Made by a program: the position numbers and the translations under genes. Positions 1 through 10,030 of a stretch of DNA of 21,785 bases are shown piece by piece (positions within the stretch are counted from its first letter, which is position 1; the number at the start of each line of letters is the position of its first letter). The stretch comes from Phenylobacterium sp. CCH9-H3 (lineage in GTDB: Bacteria > Pseudomonadota > Alphaproteobacteria > Caulobacterales > Caulobacteraceae). The stretch covers positions 1 through 21,785 of the forward strand of contig NZ_LSJI01000032.1 in assembly GCF_001557235.1 (NCBI RefSeq), in the 5' to 3' direction. The notes beneath the pieces were generated by a model. The model did not search any database. It was not told where the DNA came from and was given only the letters and a program-made list of their open reading frames with translations.

Positions 1-55
1 AAAGGGGGTCCCTCTTCGACGCCGATCGGGGGTCCCTTTTGAACGCCGTTTGACA
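1..55. mobile_element. End of an IS21-like insertion sequence (body lies left of the window)
   Basis: Two tandem, diverged 24-bp repeats sit at 4-27 and 28-51. Each begins GGGGGTCCCT and continues with a GACGCCG or AACGCCG block. They finish in TGACA at 51-55, so the element, read inward, begins TGTCA. Multiple short terminal repeats and TG...CA ends are typical of the IS21 (istAB) family. The trbI reading frame is normal up to about position 56 and loses similarity to the family there, which places the junction. No transposase gene is visible, so the family assignment rests on the end structure and on recalled similarity to IS21-type ends. Confidence 0.65.
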
Positions 56-1107
56 ACGGTCGTCATTGTCGGCGGCGAGCTCGGCGCCGACTCCGAGAAG
101 AGTCGAGAGACCGGCGGCCTTGGCAAGATCCCACCAGTGGTAATCGACGCCATCCTGCAGGCCGGCATAGCCTTCGACGTCTGCGCCGGGCTGGCGCTCG
201 AGCACTATCGAACGGCCATTTGGGAAGATCAGTCGATTCCAGACTAGCAGGACGCGGCTTTGACCGAATTGCACATTGTTATCGTACTGGCCGATAATGC
301 GCGTGCCTTGTGGCACGAGCAGAATGCGCCCTGTCGGGCTGTCGTAGATGTTTTCGGTCACCTGAGCGGTGATCTGGCCCGGGAGGTCGGATCGGATGCC
401 GGTTATAAGAGCTGCCGCGATAACTGCGCCGGCCTGAAGTACATTTGGCGACGCTGGAGCAACGACGCGATCGGGCGACACCGTCCGTCGATCGGTCGCT
501 GCGTTCAGGAAAGCGTTCTGACGCTCCTGCGCGGAGGGTGTGGCCGGCGGAGGCGCGAGGCCGAGGCTCGCCAAATCCGGAGCGTGCGGGAGTGCTGGGG
601 CAGCTCCCGCTGCAGCGGGAGCGCCCCGGCTGTCCGATCCGGAGAAGAGGCGGCTGGTCCGCGCGGTCTCGATCTCCTGAAGGCGGCGCTGCTCTTCCGC
701 GCTGATACCGGGGTTGGGCGTGGCGATAACGGGAGCGGGCACCGGCTGTCCGCGATCCTGGGTGCTGAGGATCGGTCGGCCGAGGTCACCGGGAAGGGGC
801 GGACCGAGTTGGGGCACGCCACTGTAATCTCGCGGCAGGCCGGCCAAGCCGTCAGCCGTCGAGCGATTCTCGGTCGAATAGAGTTCGTCGTTGGGCCGAC
901 CGGCGTCGCGCGTCTGGAGCGCGTAGAGCAGTGCACCACCAAGGCCGACGCTGGCGACAAGACCAAGGCCGGCGAGGACCTTGCGCGATAGTCGAGTGAC
1001 GCGGGGCGGTTCGGCGCGCAGACGCATCGGCGCTGGCAAGACCGGCTCGCCGGTCAGGGGCTGTGCATCATCGTCTGGCACTTCCTCATTTGGGGGCGAG
1101 TTCGCGC

Positions 1108-1111
<4 letters not shown>
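56..1111 (-). pseudogene. trbI: trbI, mating-channel protein (VirB10-like), 3'-truncated by an insertion sequence
   Basis: TrbI/VirB10 spans the inner membrane and periplasm and links the inner complex of the type IV secretion channel to the outer-membrane pore. The reading begins at a GTG at 1111 that overlaps the trbG stop (GTGA). It has a proline-rich cytoplasmic tail, one membrane helix at about residues 44-65, a long Pro/Ala-rich periplasmic linker, and then the start of the C-terminal barrel domain (TGIRSDLPGQITAQV, ILLVPQGTRIIGQYD, LLVWNRLIFPNG). After about residue 352 (…GVGAELAADND) the family sequence stops and the IS end begins. The frame stays open into the IS and off the window. 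About 45 C-terminal residues of the barrel appear to be missing, judging from the remembered length of homologues (380-400 residues). Loss of function is likely but inferred. Confidence 0.88.
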
Positions 1112-2153
<1,042 letters not shown>

Positions 2154-2157
<4 letters not shown>

Positions 2158-2837
2158 TGCCCAAGCTCCCGTGACCAATTGATGGCGTTGACATAGATGC
2201 CGAGCGGGTTTGCCCTCAGCCGATCGGCGTTGCGGGGGACCTGCACGACGATCGTCAGGATCGCGGTCCAGCGCGTGGTCTCGGCGAGCTGGCCGTTCTC
2301 ATAGCGGCGCTCGACCCAGGCGACGCGGAAGCTGTCGGGCGAGGCGCGGATGACGCTTGAGACATCGACAGCAACCTGCTGTCGGCCGACCCGCGTGAAC
2401 GGGTCGTTCGAGCGAGCATAGTCGTTGAGCGCCATGGCGCCGCGATCAGTGGTGAAGTCGTACGCCCGTAGCCAGTTCTGGCGCACGATGATCGCGTCCG
2501 CCGGGATGCTGCGAACCTGTTCGATGAAGCGCGCGAGATGAAAGGCGATTTGTGGATCGGTGGGCCGGAAGTCGGCCTCGGCGGGTGCGACCGCCTGGGA
2601 CTGACCCAGTCGATCGACCTGCACGACCCACGGCACGACGGTCCCGCGAGCTGATTGCACGACGAGGGCGGTGGCGAACCCCGCCGTAAGGATCAGCGAG
2701 CCGAAAGCCATCAGCCGCCAGTTTTTCGCCTGGATCCTGGAGGCCCCGATCCGATCGTCCCAGACTTGGGCAGCACGTTGATACGGCGTCTCCGGCTCGG
2801 GTGCCTTGCCGTAGTGAGTGGATGGTCGTTTGAACAT
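2154..2837 (-). CDS. trbF: TrbF, inner-membrane assembly factor (VirB8-like)
   Basis: TrbF is the VirB8-like bitopic inner-membrane protein that nucleates channel assembly. The 227-residue product has a short cytoplasmic N-terminus (MFKRPSTHYGK, then TPYQRAAQVWDDRIG), one membrane helix at about residues 42-60, and a periplasmic NTF2-like domain (AFHLARFIEQVRSIPAD, RAYDFTTDRG, WVERRYENGQL, ending NPLGIYVNAINWSREL). The start at 2837 is supported by the family N-terminus and by coupling to the trbL stop (TAATG, one shared base). A longer in-frame reading exists upstream but would lie inside trbL. The stop overlaps trbG by four bases. Confidence 0.95.
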
Positions 2838-4192
2838 TAGCGGTCGCCTTGAGTCAGATTTACCGAGGAACCGCCGCCATGGGCGTCGCCAGAGCGGACG
2901 GCATGAGCCGTGGCCTGGGCGGCGTGAGTCATTTGCTGGGACCGGCGCATTCTCTGCGCCCAAGCCGGCGGCCCGCCAGCGCTCGCAGGCGCCGCGCCAT
3001 CGCTGGCGGCATCACCCCCTATCGAGCCCATGGTGGACGTTCCGCCTGTCGCTTCGAACGCCGCTTTGCCGCCTGCGTTGAAGCTTGACCTCATTGTGTC
3101 GGCAGCGCGCGATGCGGCACGGCGCAGAGGTGAGACAGCCGCGCTGCCGCCTGCACGCGCAACGCCTCCGAGGCCGGAGGCCACCCCGGCCGCGCCGGAC
3201 TGTCCGGCTGCGCCAAGGCTGTAGGCTGTGGACGCTCCACCCGCGATGGCGGCGCCACCACGAGCTGCGGCTGCCGCACCGCCTGCCAAGGCCGCGCCGC
3301 CGGAGGCTGCTGCACCGACGGCGCCGGCGCCAAGAGCGACCACGCCGCCCGCTGCGAGGCCGGTTCCTATCGCCGCGCCTGCACTGAGCTGCGGGCCGCC
3401 AGAAACGAGCCCGGTGGCGATTCCGGGACCAAAAATGCCGAGGCCGAGAAGTGACAACGCGGCCAGCACGATCGCCATGGCTTCGTCGATCGACGGATTC
3501 TGCCCGCCAAAACCGGAAGTGAACTCTGAGAAGAGCGTTGACCCGATGCCGATGATGACAGCGAGGACCAGAACCTTGATGCCGGAGGAGATGACGTTGC
3601 CGAGCACGCGCTCGGCCATAAACGCGGATTTGCCGAACAGGCCGAACGGGATCAGGACGAAGCCGGCGAGCGTCGTCAGCTTGAATTCAATGAGGGTGAC
3701 GAACAGCTGGATGGCGAGAATGAAGAAGGCGAGCAGGACCAGCGCCCAGGCAAGAAACATGCAGGCAATCTGGATGAAGTTCTCGAAGAACGACCAGTAG
3801 CCCATCAGGCTGGAGATGGAGTCGAGCAATGGTCGACCGGCGTCTAGGCCGGTCTGCGCGACTCTTCCCGGGCGCATGAGGTCCGCAGTTGAAAATCCGG
3901 TGCCACTCGCCTTCAGCCCGAGACCGGCGAAGCTCTCGAAGACGATACGTGCGAGGTTGTTCCAGTTGCCGATGATGTAGGCGAAGACGCCGACGAAGAG
4001 CGTTTTCTTCACCAGCCGCGCCATGATGTCGTCGTCGGCGCCCCAGCTCCAGAACAGTGCCGCGAGCGTCACGTCGATGACGATCAGGGTCGTGGCGATG
4101 AAGGCGACCTCTCCGCTAAGCAGGCCGAACCCGCTGTCGATGTAGCGAGTGAAGACCTCGAGGAAGTGGTCGATGACGCCGGTGTTGCCCAT
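2837..4192 (-). CDS. trbL: TrbL, polytopic inner-membrane channel protein (VirB6-like)
   Basis: TrbL is the polytopic inner-membrane component of P-type mating channels, equivalent to VirB6. The 451-residue product begins MGNTGVIDHFLEVFTRY and has about six membrane segments near residues 30-50, 64-80, 140-165, 172-188, 203-222 and 238-262. A long Ala/Gly-rich low-complexity tract (about 265-380) and a polar tail follow. The ATG at 4192 lies four bases after the trbK stop; longer in-frame readings run through trbK and are rejected. The Ala/Gly tract produces many spurious open frames on the other strand. Confidence 0.93.
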   Translation of the reverse strand: MGNTGVIDHFLEVFTRYIDSGFGLLSGEVAFIATTLIVIDVTLAALFWSWGADDDIMARLVKKTLFVGVFAYIIGNWNNLARIVFESFAGLGLKASGTGFSTADLMRPGRVAQTGLDAGRPLLDSISSLMGYWSFFENFIQIACMFLAWALVLLAFFILAIQLFVTLIEFKLTTLAGFVLIPFGLFGKSAFMAERVLGNVISSGIKVLVLAVIIGIGSTLFSEFTSGFGGQNPSIDEAMAIVLAALSLLGLGIFGPGIATGLVSGGPQLSAGAAIGTGLAAGGVVALGAGAVGAAASGGAALAGGAAAAARGGAAIAGGASTAYSLGAAGQSGAAGVASGLGGVARAGGSAAVSPLRRAASRAADTMRSSFNAGGKAAFEATGGTSTMGSIGGDAASDGAAPASAGGPPAWAQRMRRSQQMTHAAQATAHAVRSGDAHGGGSSVNLTQGDR

Positions 4193-4196
4193 GATG

Positions 4197-4583
4197 CTAT
4201 CGCGCTTCGTTGATCTGTGGCGTGCTCGGCGCGGTCGGCGCGTGATCTTGCGCGTCTGTCCCTCGTGGTTGAGGGCTGAAGACGTCACCGATGGGTGATG
4301 CTACGTCCGGCAAGCGCTCGACGGGACGAGAACCGGGCGCGAGAAAGCGGTGTCGGTTCTCGGCCCAGGCCCGGCGGCAGGCGGGGTCTCGCGGACCTTC
4401 TTCACCGAGTGCCTGGCAGCGGATGAGCGCGTCGCGCAGGGGATCCGCAGTTTCTTGAGGCGTTCGTCCGGACGACCAAGCCTCAGGCACTTCCTCTTTC
4501 CGGGACATCTCGATCGCGGTCGCGGTGACCGCAACCGCGACGAAAATCACGGCGCCCATCCGAGCGACCAATTTGCCGTCCAC
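4197..4583 (-). CDS. trbK: TrbK-like protein, putative entry exclusion
   Basis: This small gene sits between trbJ and trbL, the position of trbK in Ti-like and Tn4371-like operons, where the product is annotated as entry-exclusion protein TrbK (the 'alt' form). The 128-residue product has an N-terminal membrane helix at about residues 8-25 (MGAVIFVAVAVTATAIEM), then a polar tail with paired cysteines (IRCQALGEEGPRDPACRRAW). Unlike RP4 TrbK it shows no lipobox. The GTG at 4583 is chosen because GAGGGG lies about 7-8 bases upstream and the protein then begins VDGKLVAR as in homologues; a TTG at 4598 would overlap the trbJ stop. The exclusion role is by family and position only. Confidence 0.8.
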   Translation of the reverse strand: MDGKLVARMGAVIFVAVAVTATAIEMSRKEEVPEAWSSGRTPQETADPLRDALIRCQALGEEGPRDPACRRAWAENRHRFLAPGSRPVERLPDVASPIGDVFSPQPRGTDAQDHAPTAPSTPQINEAR

Positions 4584-4594
4584 GGTCGGTCCCC

Positions 4595-5365
4595 TCAATT
4601 GCCGTTCGGGAACATGCGCGCATTGCCCGGCTGGTAGCCGCTGCCGGGCGTGAGAAAGCGACGGCGCTGCTCACGACCCTGTTCCGCCGCTGCGGCGCGC
4701 TCGGCTTCGGATAGGCTCTGAGCGCGCCCGTTAGCGGCGACGACGGCGGTGAGGTCGGCGAGCTGTTGGGCCTGCAGTGCGAGCAGTTGATTGCCGGCCT
4801 GCGTCGCCTGCAACGCCCCCGTCGCGCCCTGGCTTTGGCCGATAAGCGCTGACATCTCCGTACGGTTGGTGTCGATGTTGCCGACAACACCCGCCTGGAC
4901 CCGCATAGCGTCCTGCAGACCACCGACAGTGTTCTGCCAGCGCTCCCGCGCCTGTGTGACGAGCGCCTGATCCGAGGCGGACATCGAGGCATTGCCATAG
5001 GTGGTCTGGAATGCTCGGTCGATCTGTTGGACGTTAAGGGCTATCCCCTGCGCCTCGCTCAGAAGCTGTTGCGTCCGCTGAACCGACTGTTGAAGCTGCT
5101 GAAGCGAAGAGTGCGGGAGGCTGGCAAGATTGCGCGCCTGATTGATCAGCATCTGAGCTTCGTTCTGAAGCTGAGTGATCTGCTGATTCACCTGCTGGAG
5201 GGTCCGCGCCGCAGTGAGGACGTTCTGGGCATAGTTCGTTGGGTCGTAGACGATCCACTGAGCGGCAGCCGGGGTGCTGAGGACCGGTGAAAGTGCGAGC
5301 GGGACCGCGAGGAGTGCGGCCGTCACGCGCAGTGCGCGACTGTGGGTTTGAATCAGACGTGTCAT
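4595..5365 (-). CDS. trbJ: TrbJ, periplasmic VirB5-like transfer protein
   Basis: TrbJ is the VirB5-like secreted component of P-type conjugation systems, thought to be a minor pilus or tip protein. The 256-residue product has a clear signal peptide (hydrophobic residues about 13-31, likely cleavage after the AAA at 33-35, before QWIVYDPTNYAQN). A Gln-rich helical region of about 50-110 follows (LQQVNQQITQLQNEAQ, LQQLQQSVQRTQQLL) and is probably coiled coil. The C-terminus is YQPGNARMFPNGN. The start at 5365 overlaps the trbE stop (ATGA); a much longer in-frame reading to 5875 lies inside trbE and is rejected. Confidence 0.93.
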   Translation of the reverse strand: MTRLIQTHSRALRVTAALLAVPLALSPVLSTPAAAQWIVYDPTNYAQNVLTAARTLQQVNQQITQLQNEAQMLINQARNLASLPHSSLQQLQQSVQRTQQLLSEAQGIALNVQQIDRAFQTTYGNASMSASDQALVTQARERWQNTVGGLQDAMRVQAGVVGNIDTNRTEMSALIGQSQGATGALQATQAGNQLLALQAQQLADLTAVVAANGRAQSLSEAERAAAAEQGREQRRRFLTPGSGYQPGNARMFPNGN

Positions 5366-7812
5366 GGACGTGCCTCCGGGTCTTGTTGATTGACGTTGGT
5401 GAGGTCGGTGATCAGGTCGGCAGCCCAGTCGAGTCGGTTGGCCGCCAGCCACTCGGCGAGGAACCCCTCGGTGCCGCTTCGGGCGTGGACATCGGCGATC
5501 ATCGCTTGATGCTGTTTGGATGAGGCTGCGCACAGCGCCAGCGCCACATCCGACAGGCCCAGCTCGAACAGGCGATTGCCCCGTCGCGACTGGCAGTAAT
5601 AGTCTCGCTTGGGCGTTGCCCGCGCGAGGATTTCGATCTGCCGGTCGTTGAGACCGAAGCGGCGGTAAATCGCGGTGATCTGCGGCTCGACCGCGCGCTC
5701 GTTCGGCAGGAGGATGCGCGTTTGGCAGCTCTCGATAATCGCCGGCGCTATCGCAGAGCCGTCGATGTCGGAGAGCGACTGGGTGGCGAAGATGACGCTG
5801 GCGTTTTTCTTGCGCAGCGTCTTCAGCCATTCGCGGAGTTGTCCGGCGAAGCCGTCGTCGTCGAGGGCGAGCCAACCTTCATCCACGATCAGGAGTGTCG
5901 GCCGGCCGTCGAGGCGGTCCTCGATGCGATGGAAGAGATAGGCGAGCACCGCTGCCGCTGCACCGGTGCCGATCAGACCTTCGGTCTCGAAAGCCTGGAC
6001 ATGCGCCTCGCCGAGATGCTCGGCCTCAGCGTCCAACAGCCGGCCATAGGGGCCGCCGACGCAGTAGGGTCGCAGCGCCTGTTTCAGGTCATTGGACTGG
6101 AGAAGTACCGACAGCCCGGTCAACGTGCGCTCGGCGACCGGCGCTGACGCCAACGACGAAAGCGCCGACCACAGATGCTCCTTGACCTCGGGCGTGACCG
6201 GCACGCTCTCTCGGGAGAGGATCGCGATCAGCCAGTCGGAGGCCCAGGCGCGCTCGGCGACGTCGTCGATGCGGGCGAGCGGCTGGAGCGACACACTCTC
6301 CTCGGAACCCTCGGTCAAACCGCCGCCGAGATCATGCCAGTCGCCCTGCATGGCGAGCGCCGCGGCGCGGATCGATCCGCCGAAGTCGAAGGCGAAGACC
6401 TGAGATTGTGCATAGCGGCGGAACTGGAGCGCCATGAGTGCGAGAAGCACCGATTTACCGGCGCCGGTCGGCCCGACGATCAGCGTATGACCGACATCGC
6501 CGACGTGGATGGAAAGCCGGAACGGGGTCGAGCCCTCCGTTCTGCCGTAAAGCAGTGGGGGTGCATCGAAGTGCTCGTCCCGTTCCGGTCCCGCCCACAC
6601 CGCTGACAGCGGGATCATGTGAGCGAGATTCAATGTGCTGATGGGCGGCTGGCGGATGTTGGCGTAGACATGCCCGGGGAGTGAGCCCAGCCAGGCGTCG
6701 ACAGCATTGATGGTCTCAGTCATCGCCGTGAAGTCGCGGCCCTGAATGACCTTTTCCACAAGCCGGAGCTTCTCGGCCGCGACGCGGGGATCATCGTCCC
6801 AGACGGTGATGGTCGCGGTCACGTAGGCTTGGCCGGCATAGTCGGCGCCCAGTTCCTGCAGCGCCATATCAGCGTCAGCGGCCTTGTTGGCTGCGTCAGT
6901 GTCAACGAGCGCCGATGCCTCGTTGGTCATCACCTCTTTGAGAATGGCGGCGATCGACTTGCGCTTTGCGAACCACTGCCGCCTGATCTTCGTCAGCAGC
7001 TTGGTCGCGTCGGTCTTGTCGAGCAGGATCGCTCGGGTCGACCAGCGATAGGGAAAGGCGAGCCGGTTCAGCTCGTCGAGGATGCCGGGCGTCGTCGCGG
7101 TCGGGAAGCCGACGATAGTGAGGATGCGTACGTGCGCATCTCCAAGCCGGGGCTCCAGCCCGCCGGTAAGCGGCTGATCGGCGAGCAAAGCGTCGAGGTA
7201 CATCGGCGTTTCGGGCACGCGGACGCGATGGCGCTTCGTCGAGATCGTCGAATGCAGGTAGGTGAGCGTTTCGGCGTCATCGAGCCATACGCACTCCGGC
7301 ATGAAGGCGTCTATCAGGTTGAGGATACGGTCGGTGCGATCGACAAAACTTCGGAGCACTTCGCGCGCATCGACGCCGGCATGGTCCCGACCCTCGTAGA
7401 GCCAGGTCTCGGCACGGGCGGCATCCTCGGCCGGCGGTAGATAAAGGAATGTGAGGAAGTAGCTGGACTCGAAATGGGCGCCGGCTTCTTCAAAGTCTGC
7501 CTTGCGCTCGGCATCGACAAGCGCCGAAGCGCTGTCGGCAAATGTGCTTGCCGGATATGACACCGCGCCATGGCGCTGCGCTTCGACGAATATGGCCCAG
7601 CCGGAACCGAGGCGACGGAAGGCGTTGTTCAGCCGGCCAGCGACGGCGACGAGCTCGGCTGGCACTGCGCTGTCGAGGTCAGGACCGCGAAAGCGGGCCG
7701 AACGCTGCAGACTGCCGTCTTTGTTGAGGACGACGCCTTCGCCGGCGAGCGCCGCCCAGGGTAGGAAGTCGGCAAGCCGGGTATTCCGATTGCGGTATTC
7801 GGATAGGTTCAT
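5362..7812 (-). CDS. trbE: TrbE, conjugation ATPase (VirB4-like)
   Basis: TrbE is the VirB4-type ATPase that powers pilus assembly and substrate transfer at the inner-membrane base of the channel. The 816-residue length is usual for the family. The N-terminal CagE/TrbE/VirB4 domain begins MNLSEYRNRNTRLADFLPWA. The Walker A motif GPTGAGKS is at residues 447-454 and the Walker B motif LLIVDEGW near 640-647 (Asp644, Glu645). Between and after them are the motifs FAFDFGGS, TLRKKNASVIFATQS and ILLPNERA. The ATG at 7812 has GAGGAG upstream; six extra codons are possible but lack support. The gene begins 14 bases after trbD and overlaps trbJ by four. Confidence 0.97.
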   Translation of the reverse strand: MNLSEYRNRNTRLADFLPWAALAGEGVVLNKDGSLQRSARFRGPDLDSAVPAELVAVAGRLNNAFRRLGSGWAIFVEAQRHGAVSYPASTFADSASALVDAERKADFEEAGAHFESSYFLTFLYLPPAEDAARAETWLYEGRDHAGVDAREVLRSFVDRTDRILNLIDAFMPECVWLDDAETLTYLHSTISTKRHRVRVPETPMYLDALLADQPLTGGLEPRLGDAHVRILTIVGFPTATTPGILDELNRLAFPYRWSTRAILLDKTDATKLLTKIRRQWFAKRKSIAAILKEVMTNEASALVDTDAANKAADADMALQELGADYAGQAYVTATITVWDDDPRVAAEKLRLVEKVIQGRDFTAMTETINAVDAWLGSLPGHVYANIRQPPISTLNLAHMIPLSAVWAGPERDEHFDAPPLLYGRTEGSTPFRLSIHVGDVGHTLIVGPTGAGKSVLLALMALQFRRYAQSQVFAFDFGGSIRAAALAMQGDWHDLGGGLTEGSEESVSLQPLARIDDVAERAWASDWLIAILSRESVPVTPEVKEHLWSALSSLASAPVAERTLTGLSVLLQSNDLKQALRPYCVGGPYGRLLDAEAEHLGEAHVQAFETEGLIGTGAAAAVLAYLFHRIEDRLDGRPTLLIVDEGWLALDDDGFAGQLREWLKTLRKKNASVIFATQSLSDIDGSAIAPAIIESCQTRILLPNERAVEPQITAIYRRFGLNDRQIEILARATPKRDYYCQSRRGNRLFELGLSDVALALCAASSKQHQAMIADVHARSGTEGFLAEWLAANRLDWAADLITDLTNVNQQDPEARP

Positions 7813-7826
7813 CACTGCCCGGCTCC

Positions 7827-8108
7827 TCAAGTCGCCAAGTGGCCGGGGATGCGCAGATGTTTGCGCACGACGTCGACAAATTGCGCATCACGTTTGGCCG
7901 CCCAGACGGCGGCGAAGTGGCCGACTGCCCATAGCGCCAGCCCGACCAGCCAAAGGCGAAGGCCCAAGCCAAGCGCGGCGGCCAGGGTGCCATTGAGGAT
8001 CGCGAGCGAGCGCGGCGCACCGCCGAGCAGGATGTGCTCGGTCAGCGCACGATGAACCGGCACGGAAAAGCCCGGCACGTCCGCGCTATGATCCGCTCCA
8101 ACGGCCAT
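7827..8108 (-). CDS. trbD: TrbD, small inner-membrane protein (VirB3-like)
   Basis: TrbD is the VirB3-like small membrane protein that works with the TrbE ATPase. The 93-residue product has a family-like N-terminus (FSVPVHRALTEHILLGGAPR) and a hydrophobic region at about residues 35-70 that could hold one or two helices. A basic C-terminus (VRKHLRIPGHLAT) follows. The ATG at 8108 shares one base with the trbC stop (TGATG), so translation is probably coupled. The frame is open much further upstream, but only through trbC and the end of trbB, so the short form is chosen. Confidence 0.9.
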   Translation of the reverse strand: MAVGADHSADVPGFSVPVHRALTEHILLGGAPRSLAILNGTLAAALGLGLRLWLVGLALWAVGHFAAVWAAKRDAQFVDVVRKHLRIPGHLAT

Positions 8109-8440
8109 CAGACAAGCGCCCCGCCGCCGAACGAGAAGAACGACAGGAAGAAGCTCGACGCGGCGAAGGCGATCGACAGGCCGAACACGATCTGGATCAG
8201 GCGGCGCGCTCCGCCCGACGTGTCGCCGAAGGCGAGAGTCAGGCCGGTGATGATGATGATCATCACCGCGATGATCTTTGCGACCGGGCCCTCGATCGAT
8301 TCGAGGATCGACTGCAGAGGAGCTTCCCATGGCATCGACGAACCGGACGCATGAGCGGCAGGTGCGAGGGCTATGGAAATGAAAGTGACGGAAGCCGCCG
8401 TGGCGATGTGACGGCGGATGCGCAGGGCATGCTTGATCAT
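8108..8440 (-). CDS. trbC: TrbC, conjugative pilin (VirB2-like)
   Basis: TrbC is the prepilin of the conjugative pilus. In RP4 the peptidase TraF trims and cyclises it, and a TraF homologue is encoded at 15730-15185. The 110-residue product has a basic N-terminus ([12 protein letters not shown]), a signal peptide ending near AAHA at residues 28-31, then SGSSMPWEAPLQSILESIEG and two hydrophobic segments at about 54-70 and 82-102 joined by GDTSGGARR, the usual VirB2 hairpin. The start shares one base with the trbB stop (TAATG). Confidence 0.94.
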   Translation of the reverse strand: MIKHALRIRRHIATAASVTFISIALAPAAHASGSSMPWEAPLQSILESIEGPVAKIIAVMIIIITGLTLAFGDTSGGARRLIQIVFGLSIAFAASSFFLSFFSFGGGALV

Positions 8441-9420
8441 TACCTGTCTCCTGAGATGGACGGAATTGTTGGAGTGACGCAGTAGTCACCGTCGGGGCCC
8501 ATGCCTTCGACGCGGGCAAGCTCGGTCAGGCGGCGCGAGGAGCCGCGGCCGGAGAGCACCGCAACCAGATCAATGGTCTCGGCGATCAGCGCGCGCGGAA
8601 CCGTGACGACGGCTTCCTGGATGAGTTGCTCCATCCGGCGAAGAGCGCCGATAGCGGTGCCGGCGTGGATCGTGCCGACGCCGCCGGGATGGCCGGTGCC
8701 CCAGGCCTTCAGCAGATCGAGCGCCTCTGCACCGCGCACTTCGCCGATCGGGATGCGGTCGGGACGAAGACGCAGCGAGGAACGGACAAGATCGGAGAGA
8801 GAAGCGACGCCGTCCTTCGTGCGCATTGCGACCAGGTTTGGCGCGGCGCATTGCAGTTCACGGGTGTCCTCGATCAACACGACGCGATCGGATGTCTTCG
8901 ATACCTCCGCTAACAGGGCGTTCGTGAGCGTGGTCTTACCGGTGGAGGTGCCGCCGGCGACGAGGATGTTCCGCCTATGAAGAACGGCCTGACGCAGCGT
9001 TTCGGCTTGGTCGGACAGCATGATGCCAGCCGCGACATAGTCATCGAGCGTGAACACGGCGACGGCTGGCTTCCGGATCGCGAAAGCCGGCGCTGACACC
9101 ACCGGCGGCAGAAGGCCCTCAAACCGCTCCCCTGTTTCAGGCAGTTCGGCGGAGACGCGGGGCGCCCCGGCATGAACCTCGGCCCCGACGTGATGTGCGA
9201 CAAGTCGAACGATGCGTTCGCCGTCGGCTGGAGATAGGCGTTCACCGGTGTCGGAGAGACCTTCCGACAACCGGTCGACCCAGAGCCGCCCGTCGGGGTT
9301 GAGCATCACCTCGACGATCGCGGGGTCTTCCAGAAACGTGGCGATCGCCGGGCCGAGCGCAGTGCGCAGCATCCGAGCACCGCGAAGGATCGCCTCCGAT
9401 TTCTGGTGAGCTGCCGTCAC
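8440..9420 (-). CDS. trbB: TrbB, VirB11-like conjugation ATPase
   Basis: TrbB is the hexameric VirB11-type traffic ATPase at the cytoplasmic base of the channel. The 326-residue product carries the Walker A motif GGTSTGKT at residues 156-163, the Asp box (VLIEDTREL, about 181-189), the Walker B region (RIPIGEVRG, 222-230) and the His box ([13 protein letters not shown], 243-255), all intact. The start is a GTG at 9420 with GGGGA a few bases upstream. It is the first gene of the trb run, with 169 noncoding bases before it. Confidence 0.96.
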   Translation of the reverse strand: MTAAHQKSEAILRGARMLRTALGPAIATFLEDPAIVEVMLNPDGRLWVDRLSEGLSDTGERLSPADGERIVRLVAHHVGAEVHAGAPRVSAELPETGERFEGLLPPVVSAPAFAIRKPAVAVFTLDDYVAAGIMLSDQAETLRQAVLHRRNILVAGGTSTGKTTLTNALLAEVSKTSDRVVLIEDTRELQCAAPNLVAMRTKDGVASLSDLVRSSLRLRPDRIPIGEVRGAEALDLLKAWGTGHPGGVGTIHAGTAIGALRRMEQLIQEAVVTVPRALIAETIDLVAVLSGRGSSRRLTELARVEGMGPDGDYCVTPTIPSISGDR

Positions 9421-9589
9421 GTCGTCCCCGTTCTTTTGCGGGACCGCCGCGGGCGCCCCTGGATCGGGGATGAGTAGAAGAGGCAGAAATCATGGCGTGA
9501 CAACAACCATCATGTGGCCGTCGTACTGTGGCGTACAAAGACAGGGAAACGGCGGAACGGTCGAATACTTGTGATACGTCAAACAGTGA
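9421..9589 (-). promoter_or_regulatory. Intergenic region before trbB, likely site of a trb promoter
   Basis: This is one of the few gaps in the transfer genes and is more AT-rich at its copG end. A TTGACG (minus strand, 9582-9577) could be a -35, but no convincing -10 lies 16-18 bases after it. A CCCC/GGGG hairpin of four pairs near 9457-9469 has no T-run. The gap size and gene order suggest a promoter possibly controlled by the adjacent CopG-type regulator; no operator could be defined. Confidence 0.3.
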
Positions 9590-10021
9590 TTATTCCGCGT
9601 CGCGCGCGGGGATGTCTTCCGCGATTTCCTGCCTGAGCTTCGGACCTTGCGCGAGTCGTCTGCCGAGCGCGGTCACGAAGGCTTCGTAGCGCTCCGACGC
9701 TTTGGCGCGAGCCGCGACCTGCGCCGGCTCCGGCAACGGCGGGTTGGAGGTCAGCCAGAAGCGGATGAACACGGCGAGCGTCTCGACCGATATTCCCAGA
9801 TCGCGCTCCATGCGCGCCATGCGTCGGTCGAGCTGGTCAAGCCGCTTCGTCGTCGCGGCCTCCTGACGCTCGGCAGCGTCCGGCGAGAGGAATGAAGCGA
9901 TACCGGCCTCGGCTACCAGTGACAGGGACAGATCGCGCCGGGCAGCATGGGCTGCGAGCGCCTTCATGACGTCCGGGTCGAGATAGACCGACAGCCGCTG
10001 CTTCTTCAAAGGTTTGGTCAC
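9590..10021 (-). CDS. CopG-type ribbon-helix-helix regulator of the transfer region
   Basis: The 143-residue product has an N-terminal ribbon-helix-helix domain (RLSVYLDPDVMKALAAHAARRDLSLS, about residues 8-40 in total). A charged helical region follows (RLDQLDRRMARMERDLGI), then a C-terminal part (FVTALGRRLAQGPKLRQ). Proteins of this kind are routinely found between traG and trbB in Tn4371-like elements and are annotated as CopG-family regulators. The start is a GTG at 10021, preceded by AGGAGG seven bases upstream in the short gap after traG. Control of the trb promoter just downstream is a reasonable inference, not shown. Confidence 0.88.
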   Translation of the reverse strand: MTKPLKKQRLSVYLDPDVMKALAAHAARRDLSLSLVAEAGIASFLSPDAAERQEAATTKRLDQLDRRMARMERDLGISVETLAVFIRFWLTSNPPLPEPAQVAARAKASERYEAFVTALGRRLAQGPKLRQEIAEDIPARDAE

Positions 10022-10030
10022 CCCCGCCTC

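Noticed and set aside
260..991. 243-residue open frame on the plus strand
   Set aside because: Mirrors the truncated trbI, whose minus-strand translation shows VirB10 features.
3085..3800. Ala/Pro- and Arg-rich open frames on both strands
   Set aside because: They are by-products of the GC-rich Ala/Gly tract of trbL.
9451..9470. Possible terminator between copG and trbB
   Set aside because: Only a four-pair stem with no T-run on either strand.
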